NCBI GenBank assembly: GCA_039810245.1
Contig: JBDHWQ010000007.1
Coordinates: 100,935-164,934, forward strand
Direction of reading: 5' to 3'
From: CALDSL01 sp039810245
GTDB taxonomy: Bacteria > Chloroflexota > Anaerolineae > Anaerolineales > Anaerolineaceae
Length of the DNA stretch: 64,000 nucleotides
Numbering within the stretch: position 1 is the stretch's first letter; every line of letters begins with the position of its first letter. Below the pieces are notes generated by a model, which saw only the letters and a program-made list of their open reading frames with translations, ran no database searches and was not told where the DNA came from. The position numbers were made by a program, and so were the translations under genes. Shown one piece after another: positions 49,221 to 56,497 of this stretch.

Positions 49221-49520
49221 ATGCCAGTGTATACCTACCGGTGCGAGAACTGCGGCGTGCAGTTCGAAAAAACCCAAAAATTTAGTGATCAGCCCTTAAC
49301 CCGCTGCCCGGAATGCGGCAAGAAGACGCTGCGCAAAGTCTATACCCCGGTTGGCATCGTGTTCAAAGGCTCCGGGTTTTACGCCACCGACCATCGCTCG
49401 CCGTCGGGCGCTTCGCGCGCCAGCAGCCACGGTGACGACAAACCTGCGGATAGCAAGCCGGCGGCCAGCAAGCCCGCCACGGATAGCAGCACCTCGTCTT
49501 CATCCGGCGATTCCAAATAA
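49221..49520 (+). CDS. FmdB-family zinc ribbon protein
   Basis: The product is 99 residues. The start at 49221 has GAGGTG seven bases upstream. It begins PVYTYRCENCGVQFEKTQKFSDQPLTRCPECGKKTLRKVYTPVGIVFKGSGFYATD, the FmdB regulatory-protein family with two CxxC pairs that bind zinc. A Ser/Lys/Ala-rich disordered tail follows. The function is unsettled; members are widespread putative regulatory or translation-related proteins. Confidence 0.92.
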   Translation: MPVYTYRCENCGVQFEKTQKFSDQPLTRCPECGKKTLRKVYTPVGIVFKGSGFYATDHRSPSGASRASSHGDDKPADSKPAASKPATDSSTSSSSGDSK

Positions 49521-49568
49521 TTCATCGTCATTCGGATAGGGCGGCCCTGGGGCGGGGGCGTCCTCATC

Positions 49569-49598
49569 AGCCCGAGGGTTCACACCCCGGGCTTTTTT
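49569..49598 (+). terminator. Intrinsic terminator of the FmdB gene
   Basis: A 9-bp stem (AGCCCG-GGG with CCC-CGGGCT, one bulged A, loop TTCACA) is followed by six T residues. Confidence 0.85.
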
Positions 49599-49648
49599 CT
49601 TCGATAGCCTCATAGTAATCTTGTGACGAATGAATGTCCGTGCCGACG

Positions 49649-49773
49649 CTCACCCCCCGCTAACTCCCCCCAAAAGGAAGTACACTTTTGGGGGAGGACC
49701 TTCCCTTTTCCTCTCCCCAAAAACCGTTATTTGTTTTGCGCGAAGCGCGAGCGGGAGGGGGTGAGGTTCGCTC
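49649..49773. repeat. Nested palindromic intergenic element
   Basis: The outer arms CTCACCCCCC-GCT and AGCGGG-AGGGGGTGAG (ends near 49649 and 49773) enclose a second hairpin. Its stem is CTCCCCCCAAAAG with CTTTTGGGGGAG (49664-49676 and 49685-49696). This is a miniature, repeat-like structure without coding capacity. Confidence 0.5.
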
Positions 49774-49833
49774 ATAAGGAAGTATTCTCTCAGCAACCAG
49801 CATAGGCACCAGCATTTTCTTGGAGGGAACCCC

Positions 49834-51162
49834 ATGCAGTCTTCACAATCTGTTTTGCCGCGCGATTTGGGTGATGGCCTGGTTCTGCGCGTCGCCACCG
49901 GGCGCGATATCGAGCCGCTGGCGGAATTTAATGCGCGCATCCACGGCGACGACGGCCCCGACCTGCGCGTGGGCATGGCGGTACGCAACCTGTTGCAGGG
50001 CCGGCTGCCCACCTGCTCGCCCGCCGATTTCACCGTGGTGGAAGACACGCGCAGCGGCAAGATCATCTCCAGCCTGGTGCTGCTGTCGCAGACATGGTCG
50101 TACGCCGGCATCCGTTTCCTGGCCGGGCAGCCGGAATTTGTGGGCACCGACCCGGCGTACCGCAACCGCGGCCTGGTGCGCGCGCAGTTTGACGTGATCC
50201 ACCAGTGGGCAGCCGAGCGCGGGATGCAGATGCTGGGCATCACGGGTATCCCGTACTACTACCGGTTGTTCGGCTACGAGATGGCGGTGGACCTGGACGG
50301 CTGGCGCGGCGGCTACGAGGCGAACGTCCCGGCGCTGGAAGCGGGCAAGGAAGAACCATACCGCGCGCGCCCGGCGACAGAAGCTGACCTGGCCTTCATT
50401 GATGAGTGTTTTGAGTACGGCCAGCGCGGCCAGCTCATCGCCAACCACCGCAGCGCGGAAGAGTGGCGCTATGAGATGCTGGGCAAGGACGCCGGACACG
50501 TCAATTTCCGCGTGATGCGCATCCTGGAGCGGCCGGATGGCGAACCGGTGGGCTTCTTCAGCCACCTGCCGTACCTGGATAATAATATGGTGGTGTGCCA
50601 TCTGTGCGAGCTTAAGCCGGGCGTGGGCTGGCTGGATGCCGCCCCGACCATTCTGCGCGCGCTGTGGCAGGGCGGGCAGGACGTGGCGCGCGAGACGAGC
50701 GAGCCATGCCGCATGTTCTGCCTGATGCTGCGCGAAGATCACCCGCTGTTCACTGCCGCCGAAGCCAACCTGCCGCGCCGACGCGCTTCCTACGCCTGGT
50801 ACATCCGCGTGCCGGACCTCAAGGGTTTCCTGGGGCTCATCCGCCCGGTACTCGAGCGCCGCCTGGCCGAGTCGATCTGCGTGGGCTACAGCGGAGAACT
50901 GACCCTGGGTTTCTATACCAGCGCGCTGCTGCTGCGCTTCCAGCAGGGCCGGCTGGAAGAAATCCAGGACTGGAAACAGGACACTTCGCACTGGCCACAG
51001 GCGGCATTTACCGGGCTGAGCTTTTTGCAGCTTCTCACCGGTTACCGCACGCTGGCCGAGCTGGAGTACGCCGCGAAAGATACCTGGAGCAGGCCGAACG
51101 CGCGCGTGCTGCTCAACATCCTGTTCCCCAAACAGCCATCCAACATGCTGCCGGTGTTGTAA
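49834..51162 (+). CDS. Eis-like GNAT N-acetyltransferase
   Basis: The product is 442 residues. TTGGAGGG lies upstream of the ATG. The N-terminal GNAT domain has EFVGTDPAYRNRGLVRAQFDVIHQWAAERGMQMLGITGIPYYYRLFGYE (acetyl-CoA pyrophosphate loop and tail). A second GNAT-like half and a C-terminal SCP2-like domain (LTLGFYTSALLLRFQQGRLEEI) give the three-domain build of Eis-type acetyltransferases. These acetylate amines, including aminoglycosides in mycobacteria. The substrate here is unknown. Confidence 0.82.
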   Translation: MQSSQSVLPRDLGDGLVLRVATGRDIEPLAEFNARIHGDDGPDLRVGMAVRNLLQGRLPTCSPADFTVVEDTRSGKIISSLVLLSQTWSYAGIRFLAGQPEFVGTDPAYRNRGLVRAQFDVIHQWAAERGMQMLGITGIPYYYRLFGYEMAVDLDGWRGGYEANVPALEAGKEEPYRARPATEADLAFIDECFEYGQRGQLIANHRSAEEWRYEMLGKDAGHVNFRVMRILERPDGEPVGFFSHLPYLDNNMVVCHLCELKPGVGWLDAAPTILRALWQGGQDVARETSEPCRMFCLMLREDHPLFTAAEANLPRRRASYAWYIRVPDLKGFLGLIRPVLERRLAESICVGYSGELTLGFYTSALLLRFQQGRLEEIQDWKQDTSHWPQAAFTGLSFLQLLTGYRTLAELEYAAKDTWSRPNARVLLNILFPKQPSNMLPVL

Positions 51163-51206
51163 GGCATAATTCGTGGTAGAATCCTGCCCAGTAATTTGGA
51201 GGTAGT

Positions 51207-51347
51207 ATGACAAAAAGCAGTTCTCCCAAACGAAACCCCGCGACCAGCCGCGAACAGCGCGCTTTGCGGCGCAATCAGGTCCTTTTCGCGGTGATGGCAG
51301 TATTGATTATTCTCTCAATGGTAATCGCGGCCGTCGCCAAGTTCTAA
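51207..51347 (+). CDS. 46-residue single-span membrane protein
   Basis: The short gene has TTGGAGGTAGT before the ATG and a terminator 27 bp after the stop. The product has a basic, Ser/Arg-rich cytoplasmic head (KSSSPKRNPATSREQRALRR) followed by one hydrophobic helix (VLFAVMAVLIILSMVIAAVA) ending in KF. The good ribosome site, a possible TAGAAT -10 at 51174-51179 and the terminator all support a real gene. Similar tiny proteins are common in Chloroflexota, but no function is known to me. Confidence 0.7.
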   Translation: MTKSSSPKRNPATSREQRALRRNQVLFAVMAVLIILSMVIAAVAKF

Positions 51348-51373
51348 ATTGCATTAACGGCGCATGTTCACAT

Positions 51374-51404
51374 CCCCCTTCCCAGATATATGGGAAGGGG
51401 GTTT
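51374..51404 (+). terminator. Intrinsic terminator of the 46-residue protein gene
   Basis: A perfect 11-bp stem (51374-51384 with 51391-51401) with a 6-nt loop is followed by TTTG. Confidence 0.75.
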
Positions 51405-51452
51405 GCATTGATGCCGGGGACGCGCCGCCCCCAGGAGGCGCTTATTCCATGA

Positions 51453-51458
51453 TAGAAT
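51453..51458 (+). promoter_or_regulatory. -10 element giving a near-leaderless start for the 51466 gene
   Basis: TAGAAT lies seven bases before the ATG, so the predicted +1 (51465) leaves a 1-nt leader. There is no ribosome site. Confidence 0.5.
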
Positions 51459-51465
51459 TGCCCCT

Positions 51466-52488
51466 ATGAAACGATGGCAATTCTGGGTTGGTTTGCTCAT
51501 CAGCGGGGTATTTCTGTACTTCACTTTGCGGGGGATGAAGTTATCGGATCTGTGGGAAACGGTGCGCACGGCGCGCTACTGGTGGCTCATCCCGGGCGTG
51601 GCGGTGTATTTTGTGGGGGTGTGGGTGCGCACCTGGCGCTGGCATTATCTTCTGCGCCCGATCAAGAAAATCCCCACTGCCAGCCTGTTCTCGATTGTCG
51701 CGATCGGCTATATGGGTAACAACATTTACCCGGCGCGCGCCGGCGAGGTGCTGCGCGCCACGGTTCTGCGCCAACGCGAGGACGTGCCCATCTCGGTCTC
51801 GCTGGCCACGGTGGTGGTCGAGCGCCTGTTTGACGCGGTGGTGATGTTGGGCTTTGTGTTCTTCAATCTGCCGGAGCTTGCGCGGCTGACCCACAACTCC
51901 GGTTTTGTGGGCGCGCTCAACATACGCGATCTGGCGTTGTGGGGCGCAATTATCTTCCTTGGCGCGCTACTGGTGTTCCTGGCACTGGCCATGTTTCCGC
52001 GTTTCACCGAAAAGCTAATGGACGTGGTGTTAGCGCGGCTGGTGCCGGCCCGCTGGCGCGAGCGCGTGCACACCCTGACGATGAAATTCCTCTCCGGGCT
52101 TGAATCACTGCGCTCGCCGCAGGAAGCGCTGATGATTTTCTTCACCACAGTGCTGATCTGGCTACTGGAGACCGGCAAGTACTGGTTTGTGATGCACGCC
52201 TTCCCGTTTGAAGTCAGCTTCTTTGCGCTGATGCTGATGAATGGCATTGTGAACCTGACCACCACGCTGCCTTCCGCGCCGGGTTACGTGGGCACGTTCG
52301 ATGCCCCTGGGATTGCGCTCTTGCAGGCCTACGGCATACCCGGCGAAGTTGCGGCCGGTTATACGCTGGTGCTGCATGGCGCGCTGTGGTTCCCCATCAC
52401 GCTGCTGGGCGCGTACTATTATGCCCGCCAGCCCCTGCGCTGGGGGAAAGATCTGGAACAACTGCGGGAGAAACCCGAGGGGGGATAG
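51466..52488 (+). CDS. Lysylphosphatidylglycerol synthase/flippase-domain membrane protein (UPF0104)
   Basis: The product is 340 residues with about eight membrane helices. It has the YbhN/UPF0104 features GVWVRTWRWHYLLRPI, GYMGNNIYPARAGEVLRATVLRQRE, VVVERLFDAVVMLG and LPSAPGYVGTFDAPGIALLQAYG. It resembles the flippase half of MprF without the synthase half. It is followed 8 bp later by a flavin oxidoreductase gene, suggesting a shared role in lipid or glycolipid modification (inference). Confidence 0.88.
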   Translation: MKRWQFWVGLLISGVFLYFTLRGMKLSDLWETVRTARYWWLIPGVAVYFVGVWVRTWRWHYLLRPIKKIPTASLFSIVAIGYMGNNIYPARAGEVLRATVLRQREDVPISVSLATVVVERLFDAVVMLGFVFFNLPELARLTHNSGFVGALNIRDLALWGAIIFLGALLVFLALAMFPRFTEKLMDVVLARLVPARWRERVHTLTMKFLSGLESLRSPQEALMIFFTTVLIWLLETGKYWFVMHAFPFEVSFFALMLMNGIVNLTTTLPSAPGYVGTFDAPGIALLQAYGIPGEVAAGYTLVLHGALWFPITLLGAYYYARQPLRWGKDLEQLREKPEGG

Positions 52489-52496
52489 GAGATAGC

Positions 52497-53789
52497 ATGC
52501 GTATCGCCATCATTGGAGCGGGTGTGGGGGGAATGGCTGCCGCCCATGATCTGGAAAAGGCCGGCCATCAGGTCACTATTTTTGAAGGCGCCGGCCACGT
52601 GGGTGGGCTGGCGGCCGGTTTCAAAGAGCCGTACTGGGACTGGACAGTGGAACAGTATTACCACCACTGGTTCACATCCGATGACGAGATGTTCGGGCTG
52701 ATGCGCGAGGTGGGGCTGGAAGATGGCGTGGTGGTGCGCCGCCCCAAGACGGTGTCGTATCACAACGGCAAGTTTTATCCCCTGGATTCGCCCCTCGCCG
52801 CGCTAACCTTCCCCGGCTTCGGGTTCTTCGATATGGTGCGCTTTGGCCTGGTGACCGTCTACCTGCGCTACCTGGCCGGCTGGCGCGCGCTGGAAAAAAC
52901 TACTGCCGACTCGTGGCTGCGGCGCTGGTATGGCCCGCGCGTATATAACATGCTCTACGAGCCGCTGTTGCAGGGTAAATTTGGCCGTCATATGCGCGAA
53001 GTCAACATGGCCTGGTTCTGGGCGCGCATCAAGGCGCGCACCACCAGGCTGGCCACCTACCAGGGCGGCTTCCAGGCCTTCTGTGATCGGCTGGCCGAAA
53101 AACTGCGCGCGCGCGGCGTCGAAATCCGCCTGAATACCGCGGTGGGCAAGATCAGCCCGGGCACCGCCGGCGGTGTCGACGTGCAGGTGGGCGAGGCGAC
53201 CGAACATTTTGACCGCGCGCTGGTCACCGTATCACCGGGGCTGATGGCGCGGCTGGCTCCCGACCTGCCCAAAGACTACCTGCAGGGGCTGCTGAGCCTG
53301 CAAAGCATGGGCGCGGTGGTGCTGGTAGTATCGCTCAACCAGAAGCTTTCCACCCAGGGATACTACTGGTTCAATATCCCCAAGTCGGCCGGGTTCCCGT
53401 TCCTGGCGCTGGTGGAGCACACCAATTTTGTGGAGCCCGAGCACTTTGGCGGCGACCACATCATCTACTGTGGCGATTACCTCGACACCGACCACGAATA
53501 TTTCCGGCTGAGCAAAGAAGAGCTGCTGGAGCGTTTCCTGCCCAGCATCCAGCGCATCAACCCGGAATTTCGGCCGGAGTGGGTGAAGAATTGCTGGCTG
53601 TTCCGCACACCGTACGCCCAGCCCATCCCGCTGGTCAACCACTCGCGCAATATCCCCGCCATTCAGACGCCCATGCCCGGGTTGTACTTCGCCAGCATGA
53701 GCCAGGTGTACCCGTGGGACCGCGGCACCAACTTCGCGGTGCAGATCGGCCGCCAGGCTGCGCGCGAGATACTGGCGGGGATGGGGTAA
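52497..53789 (+). CDS. FAD-dependent amine oxidase/desaturase-like oxidoreductase
   Basis: The product is 430 residues. The start at 52497 has AGGAGA upstream. The dinucleotide motif IAIIGAGVGGMAAAHDLEKAGHQVTIFEGAGHVGGLAAGF is that of protoporphyrinogen oxidase, phytoene desaturase and UDP-galactopyranose mutase-like flavoproteins. It ends with GLYFASMSQVYPWDRGTNFAVQIGRQAAREIL, the FAD-contacting C-terminus. Neighbours include a flippase-like gene and a GNAT gene starting at the next base. The substrate is unknown; a polyprenyl or sugar-nucleotide reaction is possible. Confidence 0.85.
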   Translation: MRIAIIGAGVGGMAAAHDLEKAGHQVTIFEGAGHVGGLAAGFKEPYWDWTVEQYYHHWFTSDDEMFGLMREVGLEDGVVVRRPKTVSYHNGKFYPLDSPLAALTFPGFGFFDMVRFGLVTVYLRYLAGWRALEKTTADSWLRRWYGPRVYNMLYEPLLQGKFGRHMREVNMAWFWARIKARTTRLATYQGGFQAFCDRLAEKLRARGVEIRLNTAVGKISPGTAGGVDVQVGEATEHFDRALVTVSPGLMARLAPDLPKDYLQGLLSLQSMGAVVLVVSLNQKLSTQGYYWFNIPKSAGFPFLALVEHTNFVEPEHFGGDHIIYCGDYLDTDHEYFRLSKEELLERFLPSIQRINPEFRPEWVKNCWLFRTPYAQPIPLVNHSRNIPAIQTPMPGLYFASMSQVYPWDRGTNFAVQIGRQAAREILAGMG

Positions 53790-54377
53790 ATGGACGAGAT
53801 CCAGGTGTTTCCCGCCACCGCCGAGCGCTGGGCGGACCTGGAACAGCTCTTCGGGAAAACCGGGGCCAGCGCCGGATGCTGGTGCATGTGGTGGCGGCTG
53901 CCGCGCGCCGAGTTTAAAGCCCGGCGCGGCGATGGTAACCGCGAGACGCTGCGCGGCCTGGTAGAAGCCGGCGCGGAGCCGGGCGTGCTGGCCTATTATA
54001 ACGGGCAGGCTATCGGCTGGTGCTCGATTGGTCCGCGCCAGCACTACGCCGCGCTGGAAAGCTCGCGCATTCTTAAGCGCGTCGACGACCGGCCAGTGTG
54101 GTCAATCGTGTGCTTCTTTGTGCACCGCCGCCAGCGCCGCAAGGGCGTGGCGCTGCACCTGCTGCGCGGCGCGCTGGCGTACGCAGTCTCGCACGGCGCG
54201 CAAATTGTCGAAGCCTATCCGCTGGACCTGCAAACCCCGCGGCTGGATGGCAAGCAGATGGGCAATTTTAGCGGCTACATGGGCCTCTCGCCCATTTTCC
54301 GCGAACTGGGTTTTCAGGAAGTAGCGCGCGCTTCCGACACGCAAATCATCATGCGCTGGAGTGTTCCAACCGATTAA
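53790..54377 (+). CDS. GNAT-family N-acetyltransferase
   Basis: The product is 195 residues, starting at the base after the preceding stop codon. It begins FPATAERWADLEQLFGKTGASAGCWCMWWRLP, a Cys/Trp-rich head typical of one GNAT subgroup. CoA-binding motifs are WSIVCFFVHRRQRRKGVALHLLRGAL. It probably acetylates a small molecule. It closes the 51466-54377 cluster, upstream of the dnaA control region. Confidence 0.85.
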   Translation: MDEIQVFPATAERWADLEQLFGKTGASAGCWCMWWRLPRAEFKARRGDGNRETLRGLVEAGAEPGVLAYYNGQAIGWCSIGPRQHYAALESSRILKRVDDRPVWSIVCFFVHRRQRRKGVALHLLRGALAYAVSHGAQIVEAYPLDLQTPRLDGKQMGNFSGYMGLSPIFRELGFQEVARASDTQIIMRWSVPTD

Positions 54378-54883
54378 CGTAGGTTGGCCAACCACATGGC
54401 GATTCTGCTCGAATCTGATTCGAGAATCAACCTTTCAGCGCGGTTAGCAAGTGGTTTGTACTGACGAGCATTTTTTCATATAACCTTCCAGCGCTAGCCT
54501 TGAATCATCATTTTGGCAGCGCAACCGCCACATATACGGTTTTCTGCTGTAAGATTCGCTGCAAATTGGGGCAAAATTGGAAAGCGGTGTGAAACATTCT
54601 ACCTGCTACCTTGCGGCAAAACGTTAACATTTCGACGATTTAAAGAACCTGGTTTTTTTAGCCAAGCGTAGGGTGACTATGCTTGATTGGGATGGGGCTT
54701 TCGGTTAAAATGGTTTTGTTCAGTACATGGGAGGGGCATTTTTATCCCAGCGTTTTTATTGATTGTCATACGGTAGCACGCAATCACACAGGTCAGATAT
54801 TCTGCGCCCACTGAGCTTCAGGGGCGTTTGTGTCCCTGTTGCCGGCGGCGGCTCCAAAAATATGCTCTTACTGGAGGTCGGTA
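54378..54883. other. Region upstream of dnaA; promoter present, no clear DnaA boxes
   Basis: The 506-bp gap is more A/T-rich than its surroundings and holds no ORF. A dnaA promoter lies at 54683-54711. I looked for TTATCCACA-type DnaA boxes on both strands and found none that match well; TTTTATCCCAG near 54739 shares only six bases. It may not be the origin, or the boxes may be divergent. An inverted repeat, TCGAATCTGATTCGA, lies near 54410. Confidence 0.6.
54683..54711 (+). promoter_or_regulatory. Promoter of dnaA
   Basis: TTGATT (54683-54688), a 17-nt spacer and TAAAAT (54706-54711) predict a leader of about 165 nt. Confidence 0.7.
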
Positions 54884-56227
54884 ATGAACCCTCAGCAAGC
54901 ATGGCAGGCAACGCTTGGCCAGCTCCAGATGGAATTGTCCAAAGCGTCGTACGATACCTGGGTGCGCAACACGGAATTGATCAATCACGGGTCGGGCACT
55001 TTCACCGTGGGTGTTCAGAACGCCTACGCGCGCGACTGGCTGGAAAGCCGCCTGTCGTCTACAGTGACGCGGCTGCTTTCGGGCATGATGGCCTCACCCC
55101 AATCGGTCGAATTCGTGGTGTACCAGAAGGATTTTGAGCCTGCCGAAACCGCCCCCGAGGAAGAGGAACGACCCGTGGAAAACACCCCGCGCCACGGCAG
55201 CCAGTGCTTCCAGAGCCGCTACACCTTCGACACCTTCGTGGTGGGCGCCAGCAACCGGTTGGCGCATGCGGCCTGCATGGCCGTGGCCGAGAACCCGGCG
55301 CGAGCATATAACCCGCTCTTCCTTTATGGTGGGGTGGGGCTAGGAAAAACGCACCTGCTGCACGCCATTGGTAACAGCGCCCAGCAAGCCGGTCTCGAGG
55401 TCTTATACGTCTCATCCGAAGAGTTCACCAATGACATGATCAACTCGATCCGCTCGCACACCACCGATAAATTCCGCGAGCGCTACCGCAGCATCGATGT
55501 GCTGCTGATCGACGATATCCAGTTTATTGCCGGTAAGGAATCCACGCAGGAAGAGTTCTTCCACACCTTCAACACCCTGCACGGACAGGATAAGCAGATC
55601 GTGATGTCTTCTGACCGGCCGCCCAAGGCGATGGTGACGCTGGAAGAGCGGCTGCGCTCGCGCTTTGAGTGGGGTCTGACTGCCGATATCCAGCCACCCG
55701 ACCTGGAAACGCGCATCGCCATTCTGCGCTCGAAGGCTGAGCGCGCGCGCCGCGATGTGCCGGCCGATATCCTTGAGACCATCGCGCGCAATATCCAATC
55801 GAACATCCGCGAGCTGGAAGGCGCGCTGACGCGCGTGCTGGCGTTTTCAGACCTGAGCGGCGCGCCGCTCAGCCCGCAACTGGTGACTTCGGCGTTGGCC
55901 GACCTGCTGCCGCAGCGCAGCACGCTGGAGCCACGCCACGTGGTCAACGCGGTGGCGAACGTGTTCGGCGTCAGCGTCGAGCAGTTGTTGGGCCGCGATC
56001 GCTCGCGGGATGTGGCGCTGCCTCGCCAGGTGGCCATGTACCTGATGCGCGAGCTGGCCAACGTGTCGCTGCCGCAGATTGGCGAAAGCCTGGGCGGGCG
56101 CGATCACACCACGGTGATGTACGCCTGCGAGAAGGTGGCGGATATGATCGAGCGCGACGACCGCCTGCGCCGCCAGATCATCCAGATCCGCGAGCAGCTC
56201 GTGGCCCAGTCGCGGCCAGTGGCGTAA
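54884..56227 (+). CDS. dnaA: Chromosomal replication initiator protein DnaA
   Basis: The product is 447 residues. The start at 54884 has CTGGAGG upstream. Domain I (WQATLGQLQMELSKASYDTWVRNTEL) is followed by a linker and the AAA+ domain with Walker A GGVGLGKTHLLHAIGN, Walker B VLLIDDIQFIAGKE and the arginine-finger region RLRSRFEWGLTADI. Domain IV is the DNA-binding helix-turn-helix ending LGGRDHTTVMYACEKV. It binds origin boxes and melts DNA to start replication. Confidence 0.97.
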   Translation: MNPQQAWQATLGQLQMELSKASYDTWVRNTELINHGSGTFTVGVQNAYARDWLESRLSSTVTRLLSGMMASPQSVEFVVYQKDFEPAETAPEEEERPVENTPRHGSQCFQSRYTFDTFVVGASNRLAHAACMAVAENPARAYNPLFLYGGVGLGKTHLLHAIGNSAQQAGLEVLYVSSEEFTNDMINSIRSHTTDKFRERYRSIDVLLIDDIQFIAGKESTQEEFFHTFNTLHGQDKQIVMSSDRPPKAMVTLEERLRSRFEWGLTADIQPPDLETRIAILRSKAERARRDVPADILETIARNIQSNIRELEGALTRVLAFSDLSGAPLSPQLVTSALADLLPQRSTLEPRHVVNAVANVFGVSVEQLLGRDRSRDVALPRQVAMYLMRELANVSLPQIGESLGGRDHTTVMYACEKVADMIERDDRLRRQIIQIREQLVAQSRPVA

Positions 56228-56250
56228 ATTGCCACCGAACGCTCGTCTAG

Positions 56251-56285
56251 AAAAAATGCGTAGGCTATGGCCTGCGCATTTTTTT
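56251..56285 (+). terminator. Intrinsic terminator of dnaA
   Basis: An A-flanked stem (56251-56265 with 56270-56284, one G-U pair) with a TATG loop ends in seven T residues. The T-run overlaps the -35 of the next promoter. Confidence 0.85.
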
Positions 56286-56312
56286 GACAAACCGCCTTTT
56301 GTGTGTTAAAAT
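56284..56312 (+). promoter_or_regulatory. Sigma70 promoter of the RNase J gene
   Basis: A perfect TTGACA (56284-56289), a 17-nt spacer and TAAAAT (56307-56312) are present. The leader is about 180 nt and contains a CCCGC/GCGGG hairpin near 56446-56459. Confidence 0.75.
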
Positions 56313-56497
56313 TTATCAAGAATATGACAGATTTGTATTTGTACCGTGGAGCAGCAGGTTACGCTCAAACAGCCGTTCCGGATGTTTTCTCCCCGGGCCG
56401 GCTTTTTTGATGCCTGCGCCGCGGCCACAGGAAACCGACTTTTTTTCCCGCTTCGCGGGTTTGATACTGTACGTTGATAAAGGTTTGTAGAAACAAC

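Larger units (their letters stand above)
49521..49833. other. Intergenic region with terminator and G/C-rich palindromes
   Basis: There is no gene in this 313-bp gap. It holds the fmdB terminator (49569-49598) and a nested palindromic element (49649-49773). A ribosome site precedes the next gene. No clear promoter is seen. Confidence 0.6.
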
